Source of the DNA: Phallusia fumigata | Taxonomy: Eukaryota > Chordata > Ascidiacea > Phlebobranchia > Ascidiidae | Length of the DNA: 41,443 nucleotides | NCBI GenBank assembly: GCA_008931825.1 | Contig: QXVZ01013867.1 | Coordinates: 1-41,443, forward strand | Direction: 5' to 3' | Part shown: piece by piece, positions 1-10,657 of the stretch | How positions within the stretch are numbered: the stretch's first letter is position 1 | Layout of the letters: the number at the start of each line of letters is the position of its first letter | Position numbers and translations under genes: made by a program | The notes under the pieces: generated by a model | Told to the model about the DNA's origin: nothing | Databases searched by the model: none | Seen by the model: only the letters and a program-made list of their open reading frames with translations

Positions 1-60
1 CCGAGTGTTTGCCTTGAATTCGCGTCTAAACACAAGAACCTGGAAGGTCTTGCCCAGAAG
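1..60 (+). CDS. possible 3' end of an exon of an upstream gene (partial)
   Basis: Reading frame 1 is open from the window edge and gives a protein-like stretch ending in LEGLAQK, immediately followed by a plausible splice donor (AAG|GTCAGT) at 61. Beyond the donor the frame stops within a few codons. The 20 codons are too few to assign a family, and another frame is also open here, so this is only a hint that a + strand gene enters from the left. Confidence 0.22.
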
Positions 61-3000
61 GTCAGTAGTTAAATCAACTTAAGGAAAGCCCCTGGCTTCC
101 CCTACATATCACATTAAGCATATACGCAAAATAACCGGTTGATGGTTTACACTTACTTCTTCCGTGCATACATTTCACGTTGCTGCATGTCAACCGGAAG
201 GGCGGTGTTGGCTGGTGAAAGTAGCGCTCCGGTTTTGCCGTTGTGGTGTTTTTTGTAATTGTTGGCAATTCTAAACCGTTTGTCTGCTGGAAGCGGCTGT
301 TGGATGCAACCTTTGATAAAGCCCTTCTGCAATGAAAAAATTCCTTGATTATAAGGTCAAGCCCCAAGTTTGTTCGATAAGTTCAGTTGGTCAAAAAAAT
401 AATTTAAGACTGGCGTGTTTAGGAGCGATGAGTCGCAAATAAGTTGAAATACTTAGAATATATAGCGTGGCATAGTTTTGGTAGATCATTTGGGTTGTAA
501 GTAAATGACTCATTAACGGCTTACCCTCTGACAAGTCTATCTTGATGATCGACGAACATAAGAAAACATCCTGCTACTGAAATGACGCTTACTGTTACGA
601 GAAGCGTGCGAAATGACATCCCAACCACAGGACATGTGCATTTACATTACATACATCAAAGAGTTTACAATCTCTAATCAATACATCAATATGGCTCCTC
701 TCAACTGTCCGAAATTCGGACAAACGTAAATTTGATTTGTATGCTATTACATTTAGTCTTGTAACACATGTTTTTCTAAACTCCAGCAATTTGTTGTTGT
801 TTTTTATAGGGGGGAGGAGATTTTAAAACTTCTAAATGAATTTGGTGTTTTCTTATGTTGACGATCGTTTAGAAAATTGATCGTTATTGCTGCACCTTTA
901 GATTTTAGTCGTACAAAACCCTTAACTGACTAATTAAGTAGAGTTTATCAGAACTAACATTACAATTCAAAAGTCACATGCGCGTCCCGTTAACAGTTTG
1001 ACACTGTATTGCTAGTATCATGTGCAGTAATATAGATGTAAACCTGTGCTCACAATATCTGTAGCTAAAAAATATGACTTTTTTGTTGTACTAAGTTTTA
1101 TTACCACCTAAAAAACACATATTGTAATGGTAGTCACCACTGCAGGTCTAATAAGATACACCATTTCATATTGATCAAATGTAATGGCTAACACTATGTC
1201 ACTAACAACATCCTTTTAAAATCTCGGAAATTTACAGAACAACAATCATTCAACAATAGTCCCCAATAAACCTATTATTTGTTGATTTATGCAATAGTAA
1301 GAGGTGTATATGTCACAAAATCAGCCATTAAACGTATTTTATTAGCAACAACATAAATGCGAACTTTTCATCAAAACCTTGCTGTATATGCCACCAGCTC
1401 ACTTCACCTTTAATTGCAAAATTCAAAAAGTTTTCATTTCCAAAAAAATTCCAACTATAATGTTGGTGTTTGGAAAACATACGGGTATAGGACAGCCTAC
1501 CAACTGACTTAAGTGTAAATATCGCTATGATCTACAGTATTGTGTTGGTCGTATGAATGAATTGGCTACTGTATGTTGCTTTTCACAACTGCACACGCCA
1601 ATAAAGCGCTAACGGTCGATCTTTTAATCGGCTATCAATTATGTTGTGATTCATTAGTCTTAAATGTTGCAACGTTTTTATAATAGGTTTTTGTAATCAC
1701 CTTTTCTTCTACTGATTATAAAAGAGTGGTTTGTGTGTTGCTATTGTCAGAGTTGTAAACAAGTATTTGTATCCGAGTCATACAACCAACAAATCCTTGT
1801 GCTTAATGACCCGCGTCAATCCCAGTAATTGCAACAAGTTAAGTCAAGTTCGGCCAATTTTGATGATTTACGCCCTTAACAGTTAAGCAATTGTGAGCGC
1901 ACCTTTTTTGAACTAGGGTGTTTGTCAACAATAACGTTGGGCTTTATGGCAGGTTACACTACATCCCAACAGCTGCTTAAAAAAATTTAACACAGGAAAC
2001 CAACAAAAAAGGCCAAAGTAACATCGTCAGCATACAGATAAATGATGAAGACCGTCGCTCGTTAGGCAATAAGGTTTCGCTGGTAAAAGTAAAAGTCCTC
2101 CGGCCAGATCGGTTGCTGCGTTTTGGGGTGTTGCACCAAACACCACTGTTTGCAATTTTTTGCCAGGATTTCATCTTTTCAATGCTGCCGTTGTTATGTG
2201 GTGGTTAAAAAGCGTTGTCTCCATAACAAATGTTTTTGTTGAGTCTTTAAAAGTTAATAAAACTGCAACTTGATCACAGTTGGCTTCGTTAATTCATGTT
2301 TGCGAAAAAAGAATATTGCTTTAATGACCGGCCATTGTATTTCAAAACTATTTCGCACAAAATTATTACACTTATTTTTTTGCAAATGCTACAAAAAGAG
2401 GACATCCGGTAACCTACTGTATATTTAAACAATGTGACAATTAGCAACAATTTATAGATGCAAAGCAACAACTGACAGCTGCTAAGTTATTTTTCTTACA
2501 TTTTCTTTGCAAATATTTCAGATCTTAGATTTTGCCTAAAAACATTATGAAACTCTTTGTTGGCCACTAAAATATCCAAATTGCGATTGGCATACACGTG
2601 TTGACAGCACATTGAATTAAATTGTGTTCATTTTTGTAGCTGCTCTATGGTAGTTGTATGAATCTGTGTGAACCCTTGTGGTTAGTCAGCTGTATCCGTA
2701 TTATTTGTTTCATTTTTTTTATCAGACGTGGACTTCATATTTGAACTCAATGGTACTTAGCTGCGTAGTTTGCGGTTGTGCTTAGAATCTTATGGCTAAT
2801 TTAGTAGTAAATGCTTTTGTAAAAGAACATCGTTTCACATCAATAAACATGACAGATTTTGCATGCAATGCTGTTTAAATCCTACATAGAGAATAACAAT
2901 TGAGTTGATAACTGAAATTTGCATTGATCGTCAGATATTACAGCGTGCAGAATAAGATTTTTGACCGTCTTTCTTGTCAAACTATCAATTGTTTAATCAA

Positions 3001-3118
3001 TCTCTACGCTACCTGTTTTAATGGTATTTTTTTAATTACTTTTTTTACTGCCACAGTTGCATAAACTGCTTGAAACTCAAATATTTCTAACAGTTTTAAA
3101 ACCTGATAACCTCTCACC
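61..3118. other. about 3 kb with no recognisable gene
   Basis: AT-rich sequence in which only short, low-complexity reading frames occur on either strand. If the exon at the left edge is real, the first part is its intron or 3' flank. The right part should hold the promoter and 5' UTR of the SLC38A10 gene. A good splice-acceptor-like site (TTTCTAACAG, ending at 3093) lies 25 bases before its start codon. It could be a 5' UTR intron acceptor or a spliced-leader trans-splicing site, which tunicates use. No repeats or RNA genes were recognised. Confidence 0.5.
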
Positions 3119-6100
3119 ATGGAGGAGAATGCTCCAGGCATTGCCAATCTGGTGAACAGCATCATTGGGGTCAGTGTATTGGCCATGCCATACTGTATGA
3201 AGCAGTGTGGGTTGTTGCTTGGACTAGGTTTGTTGCTTGGAGCCTCATGGCTCACATATGTATCATGCAGTATGCTTGTGACCTCAGCGGTGATCAAGCG
3301 CAGACGGACATATGAGTATTTGGCTTACTACACTGTTGGACCGAGTGGAAAATTTGCAGTTGAGCTGAGCATGATCGGGCTCATGCTGGGCACCTGTGTG
3401 GCATTTTATGTCATCATAGGTGATTTGGCAACTGGGATTTTATCCAACTATGTTGAAGCATCTCAAGTTCAACTCAGAACGTTTGTTTTGGTGTTTTGTG
3501 GGCTGTGTATCGCACTCCCACTAGGCCTAATGAAGAATTTGTCTGTGTTAGGGTTCATGGGTTTCTTCTCCATGATATTTTACTGTCTGTTTGTATTGGT
3601 GATGTTCATTACATCAGTGTCAAATGGCCTACTTACATTTGACTGGCTTACAAAAATCGAGCTTTTTCGCCCAGCTGGCATTTTTCAAAGTCTTCCAATA
3701 TTTAGTTTGGCATATGCTTGCCAATGCCAGTTATTTGTGGTGTATGATTCCCTGGAGGATGCATCAGTTATGCGAATGGAATCAATTGTATCTGGAGCTC
3801 TTAAAATTGTTACTACCGTCTACTGCCTGGTCGCGATCTTTGGTTATACAACTTTTCAGGATACAGTATATGGCAATGTCCTGCAGAATTTACCCCACAC
3901 TTTTTTGCTAGAGGCAATCAAATGTGGCTTTGCAGCATCAGTTGTCATTGGCTTTCCCCTTATGATATTTCCTTGCAGGCAGAGTATCTATACCCTATTT
4001 TTCAAGCAGCCAATGTCTGATGGTGTTCCTTCTAAAACCTACATAGAGCCATTTACTTTTAAGGTGATCACACTTTGCATTGTTTTGTCAACCATGACTG
4101 TGGCTATTTTCATTCCCAACGTGGAAACAATTCTTGGATTGACTGGTGCAACAATGGGATCTTTTATTTGCTTTATTTTTCCTGCAATTATTTACTCAAA
4201 GGCTTATGCTAAAGCAGATGCCTTTATATCAAAATTTGTATTTGCTGTTGGGTGTCTTCTCCTCATATTCTGCACTTACCAAAATCTCACTGCCCATCCT
4301 GAAGTTGTACCAGAAGTTGCTAAACAGGATACATTTAATGGTCATCAAGCCCAGGGTGATACTTTAGACCGTAAAGTACCTGGTAATGTTGAAAATCCCT
4401 TTCCTGATGTTGACAAGCCACCACCATCTAAAGCACCAATTGGAGAACCAGTTAAAAATGAACATCGACATGAACCTGCAAACCCTATTGAGCCTGTGTA
4501 CATTGACCACAAACCCGACACAGTGGATGAAAAACCTGAAGAGGTTCCTAGAAAAGAAGTAGAAGATAATCCAAAAGTAAATGCTGAAAATCACCAACCT
4601 GATGCTGTTGAGGGTGTTGCTAAAGATGCACCTGCTGTCAAAAACGAAAACATTGCTCCAGTTAAACATGACAATGAAGTAGAAAAGCCAAATCAGGTTC
4701 CTGCTGCCCCGGGCGATCACCAGGCACAGGTTGTGAACAAGGACACAAGGCGTGAAGAACCATCTAGCCAGGAAGAGAACCCCAAGAAGCAGGAAGGTGA
4801 TGGTGATAAAAAGGAAGAGGAACTTCTGAAGCAGATCAAAGCACAACAGGAAAAGCAACAAGTGATTCTTCAGAAACAGAGTGATTTACTACAAGCCCTA
4901 CAGGAGCAGCACATGAAAGAGCATGTGGAACCTGCTTCTGAAGTTGGGAAAGGTGAAAATTCAGACAAGTTACAGGGTGTGGATGCAGTAGACAAGAAGC
5001 AGCCATCCGAGGATGTTGTGAAAAAAGTAGGTGACCCTGTGGTGCCCAAGGGCGTTGAGAAGAAAGTAGAAGACCCTGTGGTGCCCAAGGTTGATGCTGT
5101 TCAGAATCCCATAAAGCCAGTTCATGTGGACTTAGAATCAAAGGAAAAAGAGGCGGTGGGAAATGGTAACACTGGCAATAATGTAAACAAGGATGAACCA
5201 AAACAGATTCCTGTCAAGAAAGAAGATGTTAAGGAAGAAAAGGTCATTCCACAAGTGGGTAAACAGGAAGCCCAAGCTCACAAGCCGGAAGCCCAGCCAG
5301 TCGTTCAGGTAAGTAAATGCAAAAGTGCCATGAAACTTTTGCACAAGTGATAAATGCTAATTACTCCCATAATAAAGAAGGTTTTAGGCATAAGTATACC
5401 AATGGCATGTGTGGCGGCCATATAACCGCTAAGTAAAGGTTTCCCGCTACACCTGTATACCAAATACCCAATGCACATTTTAAAATAAATTGAACTTTTG
5501 TAAATTGGAGAAGTTTTAGTATCAGATGTTGTTTTGCGTTGGGTATACCTTGTACTTGCACTTAAGGATATAAACAGTTTGATTTTTTATTTATTCAAAT
5601 TTGCACCAGGTATATATTGGTAAACCAATTTGATTACGTTTGCAGGAACCAAAAAAAGATGAAGTTGTAAAAAAAAACTCGCCAGTAGACAAAGAACCTG
5701 ACAAATTGTCTAAGAGGGAGGTTGACAAAATTATTGCGGAATCTGAAAATGTTGAAAAAGAATCAGATACTGACAATAAACCAGACAGTAAAAATGATGA
5801 AAACGGTGGTAATTGGGAAGATATGCCTAAACCTAGAGAATTAAAATCGTATAATGAAGGTAAGGTTCCTACTTTTTAGACATCCTGTTAAAATGCTTGC
5901 CTATGGCAGAAAACCAGTAATGTCTTAATTTTGGGTTCAAAAATATATGTCTTCCCACAATTATATTGAATACCACAGTGCAGATTTCAAATCATTTTCC
6001 CCCATTGCTGTTGTTTCCTGCCTGAAATATTTGCCAAAAAATCTACATAAGATCTGGTTGTTTTGGCACATTGAAGGGGTATTTAACAAACCAAAATTTT

Positions 6101-6187
6101 AATAATTGTGATATGCTTGATGTGTGATTTTTTGTAGTTTTCTGGCAATGTTTTGTTATCTGACCCTTTTTTACAGGTAACTCTTGA
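3119..6187 (+). CDS. SLC38A10: SLC38A10-like putative sodium-coupled neutral amino acid transporter
   Basis: Exons 3119-5308, 5646-5859 and probably 6177-6187 (stop TGA 6185-6187) give about 804 aa. The first ~375 residues form an amino-acid/auxin permease core (Aa_trans fold) with about 11 hydrophobic segments. It matches vertebrate SLC38A10 closely: the N-terminal NSIIGVSVLAMPYC, then MIGLMLGTC-AFYVIIGDL, ACQ-Q-YDSL and the highly conserved IPNVETILGLTGATMGS. SLC38A10 family members move glutamine, glutamate and related amino acids and sit in intracellular and plasma membranes. The rest is a long charged disordered tail rich in P, E, K and V, with a Q/E/K coiled coil at about residues 564-600; a long hydrophilic tail is typical of this family member. 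The start is the first ATG, in strong Kozak context (CACCATGG). Junction 1 is CAG|GTAAGT to TTTGCAG|GAA (phase 0). Junction 2 is GAAG|GTAAGG to TTTTTTACAG|GT (phase 1) and ends the protein after NEGNS. The last, tiny exon is the least certain part. Confidence 0.92.
5018..5092 (+). repeat. tandem coding repeat in the SLC38A10 tail
   Basis: Two consecutive units encode K-K-V-[GE]-D-P-V-V-P-K in the disordered tail. The DNA of the two units is nearly identical (GACCCTGTGGTGCCCAAGG occurs in both), which suggests a recent duplication by slippage or unequal exchange. Its length probably varies between alleles. Confidence 0.75.
5371..5376 (+). terminator. possible intronic poly(A) signal (AATAAA)
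   Basis: AATAAA lies 21 bases after an in-frame TGA (5348-5350) that is reached if the first SLC38A10 intron is not spliced. A transcript ending here would encode a 743-aa form with a short alternative C-terminus ending KLLHK. The position is seen in the sequence; its use is inferred. Confidence 0.3.
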
Positions 6188-7701
6188 AATTGTTTTCACC
6201 TGGTTTTCATTCCACTGAACTGTCCTGTACTCCAAATTCTTTTCAGCTGGTTGAGATTGTCTCCTACCTTTTAAGGCTTCAAACTTCCCCTATGCAACAG
6301 AGTAGTTCTTTAAACTCATGTTTTTAGCCATTCAACTTGAATGCAGTAAGGATAATAGCATAAAAAAGTTTTTTTCTCTTGTCATAGACAAAAGAAAGTG
6401 GTTGTTTGGTGCTTAATTCATTGTTTTAATTGTTTGAATCATTTTGTTACAATTTTGGTGTGTTGTATTTGTCGAACCTGGTCTGAAATGTACAATATCA
6501 GTAGATTTAACCTGCCCTAAGGTTTGCAAACAAACATTTTAGCTGTTGCCTTAAGTACCTCTAAATACAGTTTATAAGTGGCTCTTGTTGTCGAGTGTCA
6601 TCAATTAACCAATTATTTTAGAGCTGTACTCTTGCCAAAATATTGATTTATTTTTTGCTATATAAGTGTTTATTACTATATTGTCCACTTGGCTGATAAT
6701 ACAGACATACAGGTGATGTATTTGTGCAAACACATAAATGTTTCCCCTAATTGGCGGACACTTGAGAAGCAGAGTCATTTTTTTTGTGTGAATTAGGACA
6801 GATGCTGTTGTACAAACAAGGTGTTTAATTATGTGACCTTAGCTCATGCAGTGTATGGGCCAATTTTTAAATCAGAATGACATTTGAAACAATTTAATCT
6901 ACCTGTTTAAGTTTTCTTCTGTCAAGAACGTTAATCACAACTATTTTATGTTGGGCGAGTTATGTTTGTACTTATTTCTTAATTTTCTTAATAGCGCTAC
7001 GATTTCATGCATGGTATCTTCTCGTTTCATTTTTCATTGTACAAGCAATACATTTATTGGTCTGTGATAAGGCGTACTGCTGCCGACCGTAAACGGAACG
7101 GTAGTACTTTTCCGAGCCATCACCCTCTGCAGTTTCATGACCCATGAATTTGATTTCGTCTTTTTTCGTCTCAAAGCCGCTGTGTGGGTGCAAGTTTCGT
7201 ACACTATACATTTACCTGGTATTGATGAAACTCTTGCGATTTCCTTTCCAAAACTTTGGCCCCAGTGACTGCGTGGTCTTGTACCCGCATTGGCAACCAT
7301 GTAACATTTTCCACAACCGATTTCTTTCCGTAAACAGCGTATGTGCAATGAAACATAACGACAGAAATTGTGCCCGCACCACCCTTGCGTCACAAAAGCG
7401 GCGACCCACTGTAAAAAAATGTCCCTTTTCACTTTCTTCGAAGCGTTGTCGTTTGCACCTTGAGTTTTTTTCGCAAAGTTCTCTGTTCGTTTCATTGTGC
7501 GTATGTATGAATAAAAAGCTACTACAGTATCCTCGGTTGATGCGGATTCGATTGGGCCGGCAAATTTCTCCGGTTTAACCAAAGATGTTTGTTTTAAGCC
7601 TGACGTTATCCAGAATTCTAGACAGTGGTTGAGGGGACAAATTACCCCAATTTAACACATTGCCGACCAAATGGTCATGAAAAGAGTAGCTTAATCACAT
7701 A
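6188..7701. other. SLC38A10 3' flank / intergenic
   Basis: T-rich, stop-rich sequence fitting a 3' UTR followed by an intergenic region. AATAAA occurs at 7510-7515. Reading frames over 7034-7582 are open on both strands at once, with no family resemblance and no supporting splice sites, so I do not call them. At 7523-7555 there is a sequence (CAGTATCCTCGGTTGAT) resembling the end of the element proposed in AVEN intron 2. Confidence 0.45.
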
Positions 7702-7824
7702 ACTGCCAGAGAACTTGTATGTAGTGAATACGTTTTATTGCAAACGTTTCGACAATCGCTGTTGTCATCATTGGTGCTAACGATAGCGATAAAATGTATT
7801 CACAATATACAAGTTCTCTGGCAA
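7702..7824. mobile_element. fold-back MITE-like element, copy 1
   Basis: A ~123-bp near-palindrome. The left arm starts AACTGCCAGAGAACTTGTAT and the right arm is its inverse (ATACAAGTTCTCTGGCA), with GTGAATACGTTTTAT mirrored inside by ATAAAATGTATTCAC. A second, diverged copy lies in inverse orientation at 35655-35760, so this is a dispersed family rather than a chance hairpin. No coding capacity. No clear target-site duplication by eye. Confidence 0.7.
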
Positions 7825-8176
7825 TTTTTTTAATTGCTGTAGCGTTACGCGCTGAATACACAAAAAGCATTGGTCGACAAACATGCCAGCATCAAGACGA
7901 GATACGAACCTGCGTGTCGAGAACCGGTATTCTGTGGAGGTAAACATATCGACAGTGGGGATGTCTCGCTATGTACAACTATGTAGACTATGGTCAAGGC
8001 GCACGAAATTCGTAACGCCCGGTGGGTCAGCCTACATGCGAGACGCACGTATTGTTTACGTTTTGCACGCGGTCACAAGTCCTTCGCGTAGTTTCCACGG
8101 TGTTTCTTAAGCGGCCGCTCGCTGAAGCCCAGCCATACTTACACGGCGTGCGCAAATTTGAATCGAGTTGTCAACT

Positions 8177-8581
8177 ATGGTTCAGCGTGCAAGCAGCCCA
8201 TCAGGAGACAGAATGCGTTTAATACAGACTTATTCCAGCTCGGAACGGGATTGGAATCCGATGATCTTGTTGGCAGTGGATGCTGACGAGGGTTTGTTCG
8301 ACGGAATTTTGTTCGCGCGTCTGCCCGAGTTTCCCATTTTGGCCGAACGTGTGGAAAGAAATCGCGTCAGACGACATCAAATCGAATTCGGATATCAGAG
8401 ACGCAAACCGGGCGCGGGTACTTTTAAGTTCGAACTTCAGTTGCTGGGATACAGACCATGTGATGTTGCAGTGAAAACAATCGGAAAGAAGTTGCTCATC
8501 GATGCGAAACGCTCGGAGGATTCGGAGAACAGCGGCATGTCGTCGCACACGCGTAGGGAACTCCACAGGAGCATGGTTCTG
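8177..8581 (+). CDS. small heat-shock protein (alpha-crystallin family), gene A, 3' truncated by an assembly gap
   Basis: ATG at 8177 opens a frame of 135 codons that runs into the N at 8582. The C-terminal part is the first half of an alpha-crystallin domain: FKFELQLLGY aligns with CSFNLHGFKP of the complete gene downstream, VKTIGKKLLIDA with IKTIGNKVVVDA, and RRELHRSMVL with RRQFHRSIVLPEN. The N-terminal ~80 residues share little with that gene, so this is a diverged paralogue and not an allele. The family makes ATP-independent holdase chaperones that form oligomers and keep unfolding proteins soluble. The last ~40-45 residues, including the conserved G-x-L motif, are missing because the sequence jumps at the N to an unrelated piece. 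I saw no perfect heat-shock element in the ~350 bases before it. TTG eight bases upstream is not the start. Confidence 0.75.
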
Positions 8582-9024
8582 NTTTGCAAAAGTGCATTCG
8601 CGTGATAAAAAAATCAGGGTCAGCTTATGTATTTTCTGAAATGGATTTTTAAGTGAAACGGAAAGTTACATAAATAATAAAAATATGCTTGCAGATTTAC
8701 TGACGTCTGTCATTCGAATCAAAGAGTTTGACAAGTTGCGCAACGGGCAACAATTGCCAACCTTAAAAAACATGCAATACCGTTTTTGCAATCACTCGTA
8801 TGTTGCTTAACTTACTTTTTTCATAGCGCGGTAGTTTTAACCATGCAGCAACCGTTAGAACCAAGGGACAAACACAATGTGTTTTTTATGATTTAGCATT
8901 GCACTTTCTGCATCACTTTTATAAAAACCAAACAACAGTCCTGTTTGTTGTTTTCCCATTGCACGAGCGAGTTGTTTACAGCTCTTTCGTTACACGCACA
9001 GGGTCACGTGAGCAGGCGTGATGA

Positions 9025-9037
9025 GAAATTTCGCGAA
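9025..9037 (+). promoter_or_regulatory. heat-shock element (distal), first copy
   Basis: GAAATTTCGCGAA is a perfect three-unit HSE (GAAnnTTCnnGAA), the binding site for trimeric HSF1. It lies about 285 bases upstream of the TATA-like box of sHSP gene B and is conserved in the duplicate at 10283-10295. Confidence 0.75.
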
Positions 9038-9240
9038 TTTGCTTGCTCGCTTTATACTTACACGGCGACTCAAATTTTTTTCCCCGTTTTACAGATCTTT
9101 TTATTTTTGCTTAATCTTGATTCTTAAATACCAAACTGTCGTTGCTTGGATTTACGCTAGTTGCAAACAGGTCAGGATAACCAAATTTCAGTATTTTGCT
9201 ACAAACGAGTTGTTTGCGTACAAGCGACAATGCCACAACA

Positions 9241-9258
9241 TTCGCGAATTTTCCAGAC
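9241..9258 (+). promoter_or_regulatory. heat-shock element (proximal), first copy
   Basis: TTCGCGAATTTTCCAGA contains TTC-GC-GAA-TT-TTC-CA-GA, three perfect inverted units plus a partial fourth. It lies about 52 bases upstream of a TATA-like box (TATAAC, 9310-9315) and ~140 bases before the sHSP start codon. The same site is intact in the duplicate copy. Confidence 0.8.
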
Positions 9259-9399
9259 CGCTCACAGCGTACGTGACAGAAGTCGCGCTCTTTCGGATCG
9301 GCGTTGGCATATAACGAGCGCGATTCTCTGTAGCAGGTATCAGATCGTCTGTGCAAGTTTACTTCATCGGAGCAATAGTAACAAGCTTAGTGAGAAACT

Positions 9400-9672
9400 A
9401 TGACAGAACCTCGACCATTTCATTGGGGCATCATCAGAGGCCCGTATGCGCCAGGGTGGTATGACCCGTTTAGCGTAGCGCCATATTATCCATCAAGACG
9501 ACGCCCGCTCAGCGAAATGGAGCGACTACTTTACCATCTTCCTCACCTGCTTGACGAGGATAAGGTCAGGAATGCATTTGGGAATGGTGAAGCTGCTGGC
9601 ACATCGATGGATGTCGAAAGATCGGACCCAAACAACTTCACTTGCAGCTTTAACTTGCACGGCTTTAAACCA
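9400..9672 (+). CDS. small heat-shock protein, gene B: truncated allelic copy of the gene at 10658
   Basis: The first 91 codons are almost identical to the complete sHSP gene downstream: same start MTEPRPFHWGI, same DEDKVRNAFG, a few substitutions such as APYYP for APFYP, FGNG for FGDG and FTCS for FSCS. The frame then breaks at the N at 9673, after HGFKP, inside the first strands of the alpha-crystallin domain. What follows the N is non-coding and belongs upstream of the other copy. I read it as the alternative haplotype of the same gene cut off by the gap, not as a real truncated gene. Confidence 0.85.
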
Positions 9673-9673
9673 N

Positions 9674-9837
9674 ATTATAATTTAACCTTGCTGCAGTTAG
9701 GTGTTAAAATCGTTACCGTCCACACTTTATGATATTTGGATTCGTCCTTTCTAGAACGACGTAGAAAATTCGTGATGCAACGACAGTGCAACGCGACACA
9801 CGCCGTGTCAAAATCGAGATTCGCGCATACATTCAAA
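9674..9837. other. unique 164-bp spacer between the two sHSP copies
   Basis: This is the only sequence between the N at 9673 and the start of the second copy. It has no reading frame related to sHSPs. It is the genuine left flank of the 9838-10930 block and may contain part of the 3' UTR of sHSP gene A, whose end is otherwise missing. Confidence 0.5.
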
Positions 9838-10282
9838 TTTTGCAAAAGTGCATTCGCGTGATAAAAAAAATCAGGGTCAGCTTACGTATTTTCTAAAATG
9901 GATTTTTAAGTTAAACGGAAAGTTACATAAATAATAAAAATATGCTTGCAGATTTACTGACTTTGTCATTCGAATCTGACAAGTTGCGCAACGGGCAACA
10001 ATTGCCAACCTTAAAAAACATGCAATATCGTTTTTGCAATTACTCGTATGTTGCTTAAAAGTTAACTTACTTTTTTTCATAGCGCGGTAGTTTTAACCAT
10101 GCAGCAACCGTTAGAACCAAGGGACAAACACAATTTGTTTTTTTATGATTTAGCATTGCACTTTCTGCATCACTTTTATAAAAACCAAAAAAGCAGTCCT
10201 GTTTGTTGTTTGCCCATTACACGAGCGAGTTGTTTACAGCTCTTTCGTTACACGCACAGAGTCACGTGAGCAGGCGTGATGA

Positions 10283-10295
10283 GAAATTTCGCGAA
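10283..10295 (+). promoter_or_regulatory. heat-shock element (distal)
   Basis: GAAATTTCGCGAA, a perfect GAAnnTTCnnGAA array about 285 bases upstream of the TATA box of the complete sHSP gene. A CACGTG E-box sits just before it at 10263-10268. Confidence 0.75.
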
Positions 10296-10498
10296 TTGCC
10301 TTGCTCGCTTTATACTTACACGGCGACTCAAATTTTTTTCACCGTTTTACAGATAATTTTATTTTTGCTTAATCTTGATTCTTAAATGTCAAAATGTCGT
10401 TGCTTGGATTTACGCTAATTGCAAAAAGATCAGGATACCCAAATTTCAGTATTTTGCTAGAAGCGAGTTGTTTGCGCACAAGCGACGATGCCACTGAA

Positions 10499-10516
10499 TT
10501 CGCGAATTTTCCAGAC
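10499..10516 (+). promoter_or_regulatory. heat-shock element (proximal)
   Basis: TTCGCGAATTTTCCAGA: TTC (10499), GAA (10504) and TTC (10509) with two-base spacers, then GA. It sits 52 bases upstream of the TATA box, a classic position for HSF-driven promoters. Confidence 0.85.
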
Positions 10517-10567
10517 CGCTCACAGCGTACGTGTCAGAAGTCGCGCTCTTTCTGACCGGCGTTGGCA

Positions 10568-10573
10568 TATAAA
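10568..10573 (+). promoter_or_regulatory. TATA box of the sHSP gene
   Basis: TATAAA in the context GGCATATAAAGAGC, 85 bases before the start codon, which predicts a transcription start near 10598 and a 5' UTR of about 60 bases. The first copy has TATAAC at the same place. Confidence 0.7.
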
Positions 10574-10657
10574 GAGCGCGATTCTCTGTAGCAGGTATCA
10601 GATCGTCTGTGCAAGTTTACTTCATAGGAGCAATAGTAACAAGCTTAGCAAGAAACT

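Larger units (their letters stand above)
8583..9672. repeat. allele-like duplicate of 9838-10930, bounded by N bases
   Basis: From TTTGCAAAAGTGCATTCG to GGCTTTAAACCA this block matches 9838-10930 base by base, apart from scattered substitutions and small indels (1090 versus 1093 bp). Its left end abuts the N at 8582 and its right end the N at 9673. The ~165 bp at 9674-9837 are the true left flank of the second copy. This fits a second haplotype inserted in the assembly better than a tandem duplication whose ends fall exactly on two gaps. Confidence 0.85.

Noticed and set aside
4364..5201. Two long minus-strand frames (165 and 121 codons)
   Set aside because: They lie entirely antisense to the SLC38A10 tail, whose K/E/P-rich codons create open antisense frames. 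No family resemblance.
7034..7582. A 182-codon minus frame and a 144-codon plus frame over the same bases
   Set aside because: Both strands open at once, no recognisable motifs, no matched splice sites; probably chance.
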